Shown: piece after piece, positions 44,363-48,955 of the stretch
Numbering within the stretch: the first letter of the stretch is position 1
Layout of the letters: the number at the start of each line of letters is the position of its first letter
Source: Gammaproteobacteria bacterium
Lineage (GTDB): Bacteria > Pseudomonadota > Gammaproteobacteria > Pseudomonadales > Azotimanducaceae
DNA length: 48,955 nucleotides
Direction: 5' to 3'
Assembly (NCBI GenBank): GCA_028821405.1
Contig: JAPPGK010000114.1
Location: forward strand, 1 to 48,955
Program-made: the position numbers and the translations under genes
Notes under the pieces: model-generated
The model's database searches: none
What the model saw: the letters and a program-made list of their open reading frames with translations, nothing else
What the model was told of the DNA's origin: nothing

Positions 44363-44580
44363 CTATTCCATTTCCCACCGGAATACGAGGCCCATGAACT
44401 GCGGGTCGGTCAGGGTGGCGTCATGGTAGTAGCCGTCGCTCCAGCCGTTGGACTCAAACTCCATGATGCCGATCCGCCCAGCGCGAAGCACGTGCTGGCC
44501 ACGGTCATCGCCAGCCCGGCTACTCGGCGCATGGGAACTAGCGTCGATACGGAACGACGAGAATCTTCACCTGCCAACAT
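44363..44580 (-). pseudogene. TonB-dependent receptor remnant with internal deletion
   Basis: From ATG 44580, preceded by GGGAGG, the minus strand encodes a signal-peptide-like RRVAGLAMTVASTCFALGGS. In another frame, the sequence up to TAG 44363 reads IGIMEFESNGWSDGYYHDAT then LTDPQFMGLVFRWEME, the last strands of a TonB receptor barrel. The terminal part resembles the receptor tail at 48.6 kb (TLTDPRRIGLQVRW). Almost the whole receptor between signal and tail is gone, so a large internal deletion is inferred. Confidence 0.5.
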
Positions 44581-44642
44581 CAATCCTCCCTAAGAGCTCT
44601 CCTGGATCAACCTGCAATATCGCCCGATGCGTGATTTGACGG

Positions 44643-44879
44643 CTAGGCCCCCTCTCGAACCACCTTCGAACCACCACGAACCACCCACCGCTTCTCCACT
44701 CGAACATCCGCCGCCTCCTTGAGATCGCGACCGGCGCAGAAGGCACGGTCTCCGGCGCCGGTGTAGATGCCGATCCAGGCGTCGTCTGCCGCGAAATCGG
44801 CCTCGGCTTGGCGCAGCGTCGTCTTCAGGCCAACCATCACGTTGCCGTTGCTGGTCAGCGACAGGCGCTGGCAATACAC
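44643..44879 (-). pseudogene. Crotonase (enoyl-CoA hydratase), 5' fragment
   Basis: The minus strand reads NVMVGLKTTLRQAEADFAAD, then WIGIYTGAGDRAFCAGRDLK and EAAD, the N-terminal crotonase part with the first oxyanion motif AFCAGRDLKE. After that the sequence is unlike any crotonase and stops at 44643. Its upstream end is also cut, just before the YejA-like gene's stop codon at 44883. The remaining two thirds of a crotonase lie at 41.4-42.0 kb. Both pieces share the 16-bp sequence encoding KEAA. Confidence 0.65.
44707..44722. repeat. 16-bp direct repeat, copy B
   Basis: TCCGCCGCCTCCTTGA, identical to 41994-42009 and in the same orientation, at the point where the crotonase N-terminal fragment loses similarity. 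The two copies enclose 2.7 kb with hipBA and several gene fragments. Confidence 0.7.
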
Positions 44880-44882
44880 GTC

Positions 44883-46724
44883 TCAGCGATCCAATACGAT
44901 CCGCGCGGCTTTGTCTTCGTCGTACCACCACCCATCGGGAAACGGAGGTCTATAGACCGCCAGGTCTTCCCGTTCCGGTCGACCGAATTTGTTCCAATAG
45001 ACAATGCGAAGGGGCGCGATCGCATCGAGGGGAATCTGGTAGAACCTCCAGAGTAGTACCCTATCCAGGGCACGGCAGGCGATTGCCATTTCCTCCACGG
45101 TCGTCACCTTGACTGCCTTGGCGATCAACGCGTCGACCACGGGATCCGCGATCCCGGCTATGTTGTGACTTAGGGGCTCGGACGCCGACTGAGAATGAAA
45201 AAACATGGAGAGGAATACGATCGGCGGCGCGAGGATGTCGCTCCGAATGATTCTCGCATCGTAATCGAATTTCCGGTTTAGATTTACGAACTGAGCGGCC
45301 TCCACCAGCCGTATCCTACCGGTGATCCCAAGCAGCTCTAAGGTGCTGAGGTAAGGCAGAAGAGTACGCCGATCTGCGGCATCCGCCGATAGGAATTCAA
45401 TCTCGAAAGGCTCATCGGCGCTGTTGACCAGTACGCCATCCGCAATGTGCCATCCGGCCTGTGCCAGCAGCTCTCGGGCCCGTTCGAGGGAGGCGCGATT
45501 GCGGCCGCTGCCGGTGGACTGCGGGAATTCGAGGGCCTGGGTAAACAGCCTCTTGGGCAGTTGATCGCGAAACGGCGCCAGCAACGCAAGCTCACCCTCG
45601 CCGGGTAATCCGCGCGCCTCGAGCGTTGGCTCCCCGGAAAAATTGCTGAGTGCCCGTTCGAGCAGGCCAAAACGAAGCACGCGGTTCTCCCATTCAAAGT
45701 CCACGGCGAGCGCCAACGCTTCCCGAACCCGCGGGTCCTTGAATCGGTCCCGACGGTTGTTCAGGGCGATGACCCGATTGATACCGATTTCTGAGCGTTC
45801 GTCGAGATGGTCCATCACCAGCCAGCCCTTGTCCCGGGCGGGAATGTCATACCCTGTTGCCCAGTAGCGCATGTCCCGTTCGATCCAGGTGTCGAACAAT
45901 CCCTTGCGAAACGCCTCCCGGGCGACGGTTGCATCCCGATAGACTTCGTGCCGGATCTCATCGAAGTTGAAGCGGCCCTTGTTGACGGGGAGGTCTCGTC
46001 CCCAGTATTCCGGAACCCGTTCGTAACGGATATACCGACCCTGACTGACCTTGGCGACCCGGTAGGGACCGCTGCCGAGTGGCGGTTCCAGCGAGGCCTG
46101 GGTCGGGTCCCGCCCTTCCCAGTAGTGGGCTGGCATGATGGGAAACCAACTCAAGGGAAAGATGTTGGATACGGTTAGCTCGCTCGCAAGCCGGAAGGCT
46201 ATTTCACGTTCGCTTAGGATGTCTACGGATTGCACCCACGAGAGAAATCCGCGAAGCCATATGCTGGATTGAACAAGCTCGACGGTAAACTTCACATCCC
46301 GGGCAGTGATCGGCATCCCGTCGTGCCACCGCGCCTCTGGATGCAAGCGAACAAAAAGTGTGCGTTTGTCGTCGGAAACGCTCAGTCCATCTGCCAGTCG
46401 GCCATAGAAGCTGCTCATCTCTTCGGCGCGGTCCGAGACCAGGGAGTCGTAAAGCAAACTCACGCCTGGCGCTGCCACTAAATTGTCCGCGATCAGAGTC
46501 AGGGTGTTGAAATCATTCTGTGTCGATTGGACCAGTACGCCCCCCTTGGGCGCGTCCGGATTGAGGTAGTCAAAATGCGTGAAGTGAGCGGGGTATTTCA
46601 GTTCGTGGAAGAACGAGATGCCGTGTTCGTACTTCGGTTCGGCGGATGCTGCAACCAAAAGCGCCGTAGCGAGGTTCGAAAAGGCGACCCATTGCAGTAG
46701 CCGCGAGTTGGTTGCCATACGCAT
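44883..46724 (-). CDS. YejA-like peptide-binding protein (1)
   Basis: An extracytoplasmic solute-binding protein of 613 residues (SBP_bac_5 family, YejA branch), with a signal peptide near LQWVAFSNLATALLVAASA. Family features are GISFFHELKYPAHFTHFDYL, NPDAPKGG, PEARWHDGMPITARDVKF, PLGSGPYRVAKV and the C-terminal PPFPDGWWYD. YejA-type proteins deliver oligopeptides to YejBEF permeases; no permease genes are visible. The ATG at 46724, 5 bases after GAGG, is chosen; the open frame continues upstream inside the next gene. It starts 7 bases after that gene's stop, so both are one transcript. Confidence 0.87.
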   Translation of the reverse strand: MRMATNSRLLQWVAFSNLATALLVAASAEPKYEHGISFFHELKYPAHFTHFDYLNPDAPKGGVLVQSTQNDFNTLTLIADNLVAAPGVSLLYDSLVSDRAEEMSSFYGRLADGLSVSDDKRTLFVRLHPEARWHDGMPITARDVKFTVELVQSSIWLRGFLSWVQSVDILSEREIAFRLASELTVSNIFPLSWFPIMPAHYWEGRDPTQASLEPPLGSGPYRVAKVSQGRYIRYERVPEYWGRDLPVNKGRFNFDEIRHEVYRDATVAREAFRKGLFDTWIERDMRYWATGYDIPARDKGWLVMDHLDERSEIGINRVIALNNRRDRFKDPRVREALALAVDFEWENRVLRFGLLERALSNFSGEPTLEARGLPGEGELALLAPFRDQLPKRLFTQALEFPQSTGSGRNRASLERARELLAQAGWHIADGVLVNSADEPFEIEFLSADAADRRTLLPYLSTLELLGITGRIRLVEAAQFVNLNRKFDYDARIIRSDILAPPIVFLSMFFHSQSASEPLSHNIAGIADPVVDALIAKAVKVTTVEEMAIACRALDRVLLWRFYQIPLDAIAPLRIVYWNKFGRPEREDLAVYRPPFPDGWWYDEDKAARIVLDR

Positions 46725-46731
46725 GTGCACC

Positions 46732-48516
46732 TCAATTCGCATTCTCGATGCGAGCGGCCTTGACGGGGTCGTACCACCAGCCATCCGGAAACGGCGACAG
46801 ATACGTCGCCTCGGCCTCCCGCCGCGGCCGGCCGAACTTGTCCCAGTAGACGAGGTGCGGGTCGTCCACCGCATCCAGCGGAACCTGATAGAAGCTCCAC
46901 AGTAGCACGCGGTCGAGGGCTCGACACGCGGCGGCCATCGAATCCAGTGTCGATGCCGCCTTCGCCGCATCGACCAGGGCGTCGACCGCTGGATGACTGA
47001 TCCCCGCGTGGTTGAACGAAAGCGGCGCATCGACCGCTCGGGAATGAAAAGCCAGATGTAGCTCCCAGGGCGGCAACCCGAAGTCGCCGATCCTGATGAA
47101 TGCGTCGTAGTCCCGGTTTCTCAGCCGATTCATGTACTGGGCGCCCTCGACCATCCTGATTCGACTCTCGATACCGAGCGCGGTCAGCGCTTCGACGTAA
47201 GGCAACAACCTGCGTTGCTCCGCCGGCACGCGCGCCAGAAACTCGATTCCGAAGGGTTCGCCTCCAACGCCGACGAGGACGCCGTCGCGCATCTGCCAGC
47301 CAGCCTCCGCCAAGAGCGCTTGCGCCCGCATTAGGCCCGGCCGATTGCGACCGACGCCACTCGTGCGCGGAAATCGAAAGGCCTCGGTAAACACCCGCTC
47401 GGGTATCAGATCGCGAAAGGGCTCGAGAAGCCTAAGCTCCGACTCGCTCGGCAAGCCCGTGGCGGCAAACGTCGAGTTCTGGAAATAGCTGTCGGCGCGG
47501 GTCAGGCGACCGGCAAACAGCGCACGATTCTGCCACTCGAAATCGAACGCCAGGGACAGGGCTTCCCGCACCCGTGCATCGTCGAAAGGATGGCGGCGGT
47601 TGTTCAGGATCAACCAGAACCGCGCGCCGATGTCCATGCGGTAACGCCGCTTGCCCTGCACCAGCCAGCCTTTGTCGCGGGCGGGGGTATCGAAGGCCAG
47701 GATGTCGTGCCCCCACTGCAACCAAACGTCCAACAGCCCCTTTCGCAGCGCTTCGCGCGCCACCGTCGCGTCACGGTAGACGTCGTACAGAATCGTGTCG
47801 AAGTTGAACCTGCCCCGATTGACGGGAAGGTCGCGGCCCCAATAGTCGCCTACGCGTTCGTAACGAACGAAGCGCCCTTTCTGGACCGCCGCGATCCGGT
47901 ACGGACCGCTGCCCAGCGGCGGCGTGAGGGTAGCGATGGTGGGATCCTTGTCCGCCCAGTAGTGCGCGGGCAGTATGGGAATGTAGTTGGCGAGCGGCGT
48001 GAGGCTCAAGCTGGGATCGGCGATCGTTCGAATCACGAACTCCCGATCGTTGACGATGTCGACCGACTCGAACCACGGCGACGCCATGCGAATGGTCGAG
48101 CTGGTGACGTCGGCCTCGATGGCGTCGAAGGTGAACTTGACGTCGTTCGATGTGATAGGCATCCCATCGTGCCAACGTGCTCCGCGGTGCAGGCGAAACA
48201 CAATCGACCGTCGATCGGCGCCGAGCGCGATCTGCTCGGCCAGGCTGCCGTAGTACGCCGCCGGCTCATCGCCCGCACGCAGCAGCAAGGTCTCGTAGAC
48301 CCAGTTCAGTCCCGGCGCGCGCTGGGGATTCAACAGCGGCGAGAGCGTGTTGAAGTCGGTCATGGAGGGCATGACCAGCGTACCGCCCTTCGGCGCGTCG
48401 GGATTGACGAACGCGAAATGGCGAAAGTCGGCGGGATATTTCAATTCGTGGAGAATCGACACGCCGTGCTGGAACTCGAGCGGCTCTGGATCGGCGTGAC
48501 TCGCCGGACCCAGCAA
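46732..48516 (-). CDS. YejA-like peptide-binding protein (2)
   Basis: A second YejA-type binding protein of at least 594 residues, clearly paralogous to its neighbour: GVSILHELKYPADFRHFAFV, NPDAPKGG, RGARWHDGMPITSNDVKF, PPLGSGPYRIAAV and SPFPDGWWYD occur in the same order. The start is uncertain. TTG 48516 would cut the signal peptide in half, while the frame continues upstream with SAICVLATLLLLGPASHA, a good signal sequence, but no ATG, GTG or TTG precedes it suitably. A start at a rare codon or a small sequence error near 48545-48560 is possible. Confidence 0.82.
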   Translation of the reverse strand: MLGPASHADPEPLEFQHGVSILHELKYPADFRHFAFVNPDAPKGGTLVMPSMTDFNTLSPLLNPQRAPGLNWVYETLLLRAGDEPAAYYGSLAEQIALGADRRSIVFRLHRGARWHDGMPITSNDVKFTFDAIEADVTSSTIRMASPWFESVDIVNDREFVIRTIADPSLSLTPLANYIPILPAHYWADKDPTIATLTPPLGSGPYRIAAVQKGRFVRYERVGDYWGRDLPVNRGRFNFDTILYDVYRDATVAREALRKGLLDVWLQWGHDILAFDTPARDKGWLVQGKRRYRMDIGARFWLILNNRRHPFDDARVREALSLAFDFEWQNRALFAGRLTRADSYFQNSTFAATGLPSESELRLLEPFRDLIPERVFTEAFRFPRTSGVGRNRPGLMRAQALLAEAGWQMRDGVLVGVGGEPFGIEFLARVPAEQRRLLPYVEALTALGIESRIRMVEGAQYMNRLRNRDYDAFIRIGDFGLPPWELHLAFHSRAVDAPLSFNHAGISHPAVDALVDAAKAASTLDSMAAACRALDRVLLWSFYQVPLDAVDDPHLVYWDKFGRPRREAEATYLSPFPDGWWYDPVKAARIENAN

Positions 48517-48554
48517 GAGCAGCGTGGCAAGAACGCAGATTGCGGATCTCGCCG

Positions 48555-48588
48555 GGGCTACCCCCGCCCGATCAGGTGGGGGTAGCCC
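48555..48588. terminator. Strong 11-bp hairpin between receptor and YejA genes
   Basis: GGGCTACCCCC (48555-48565) and GGGGGTAGCCC (48578-48588) form a perfect 11-bp stem with a 12-base loop, just after the receptor stop codon (48600). No T-run follows in the minus direction. It may end the receptor transcript or act in the leader of the YejA-like gene. Confidence 0.5.
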
Positions 48589-48599
48589 GGGTTCAAAGC

Positions 48600-48908
48600 T
48601 CAGAACTGCGGCTGCCAGCGGACCTGTAGCCCGATCCGGCGCGGATCGGTGAGCGTTCCCATCGTCTGCGATTCGCGCCCTTCGTGGTACGACACGGGAA
48701 CGAACTGCACGAGGCCGATCTCATCGGTCAGGTTCTGCACGTACGCGGTCACCGACCAGGCATCGTTCGGCGAGATCCACCTCGCGCGGAGGTCCCAGCG
48801 TTCGTACGCCGGCATCTTGTAGAAATCGAGGTTACCGATATCGGGATAGCGCGAACCGGTATAGCTCAAGGTCGAGAGCAACTGCAACCGCCCCCCGGCG
48901 GTTGTCAA
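48600..48908 (-). pseudogene. TonB-dependent receptor, C-terminal fragment
   Basis: The last 100 or so residues of an outer-membrane receptor: LLSTLSYTGSRYPDI, YERWDLRARWISPNDAWSVT, AYVQNLTDE, and TLTDPRRIGLQVRWQPQF, ending in the aromatic residue typical of outer-membrane barrels. A TGA lies in frame just upstream, inside the terminal repeat, so the gene is cut at about 48908. The plug domain and most of the barrel are missing. Such receptors import siderophores or other large solutes. Confidence 0.75.
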
Positions 48909-48910
48909 AG

Positions 48911-48955
48911 CAATTCAGAGATGTCCCCTTCTCTCCAATTCAGAGATGTCCCCTT
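48911..48955. repeat. Terminal GGGGACAT repeat, right copy
   Basis: CAATTCAGAGATGTCCCCTT occurs exactly twice (48911-48930 and 48936-48955) with a five-base spacer. Its complement contains GGGGACATCTCTGAATTG, matching the pattern at the left end of the window (GGGGACATCTTAGAATTGG). The repeat interrupts a TonB receptor gene and continues beyond the window. Confidence 0.75.

Overview
The window looks like a stretch of a high-GC, Gram-negative bacterial chromosome, probably a proteobacterium and plausibly a marine or host-associated gammaproteobacterium. Support comes from long-form HisG, TonB-dependent receptor pieces, tandem YejA-type peptide-binding proteins, an Fbp-type ferric iron transporter, Fur-box-like sites and a sigma-54/NtrC-like promoter on a type II glutamine synthetase. 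This placement is inference; no rRNA, tRNA, CRISPR array or intact transposase was seen. Both ends of the window carry the same short GGGGACAT-containing repeat, which suggests that the sequence breaks inside a dispersed repeat.

Layout. 0-1.5 kb: repeat, then hisI-hisG. 1.5-10.3 kb: an accessory, decaying region. It holds two related AAA ATPase genes, one broken by an in-frame TGA and one by a frameshift. A single-chain biotin-dependent acyl-CoA carboxylase here is interrupted by one TAG. There is also an XRE-ImmA/IrrE regulator next to a frameshifted PIN toxin, a frameshifted multiubiquitin-like gene and a decayed unknown gene. 10.5-16.7 kb: TlpA-like thioredoxin, a PEP-synthase/rifampicin-phosphotransferase-like enzyme divergent from bfd across a Fur-like box, an epimerase and a flavin monooxygenase. 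16.7-20 kb: an intact RHH/PIN toxin-antitoxin pair with a perfect 9-bp dyad upstream, an SDR, and an archaeal-type ATPase whose upstream region carries a 15-bp tandem repeat. 20.2-24.9 kb: ferric iron transporter (fbpC-fbpA-lipoprotein on minus, fbpB divergent on plus). 24.9-30.2 kb: ankyrin protein, SelO, exported PIMT, FolE and tartrate/malate dehydrogenase. 30.3-32.5 kb: a tightly coupled AlbA_2/HATPase plus ParA-like gene pair, the best candidate here for an undescribed system. 32.6-40 kb: acetolactate synthase-like enzyme, hydrolase plus semialdehyde dehydrogenase, DUF3500 protein, a second luciferase-like oxidoreductase and a TPR protein. 40-41.4 kb: nitrogen-regulated glnII. 41.4-44.9 kb: a mosaic of broken genes (crotonase halves, ABC exporter, PhyH, TonB receptor) around an intact hipBA, with a 16-bp direct repeat at the crotonase breakpoints. 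44.9-48.9 kb: two tandem YejA-like binding proteins and the C-terminus of a TonB receptor cut off at the terminal repeat.

Taken together, core metabolic genes (his, folE, glnII, selO, fbp) sit among accessory patches rich in toxin-antitoxin genes and in recently broken genes. Several lesions are single nonsense changes or one-base frameshifts, so they are either young pseudogenes or sequence errors; resequencing would tell.
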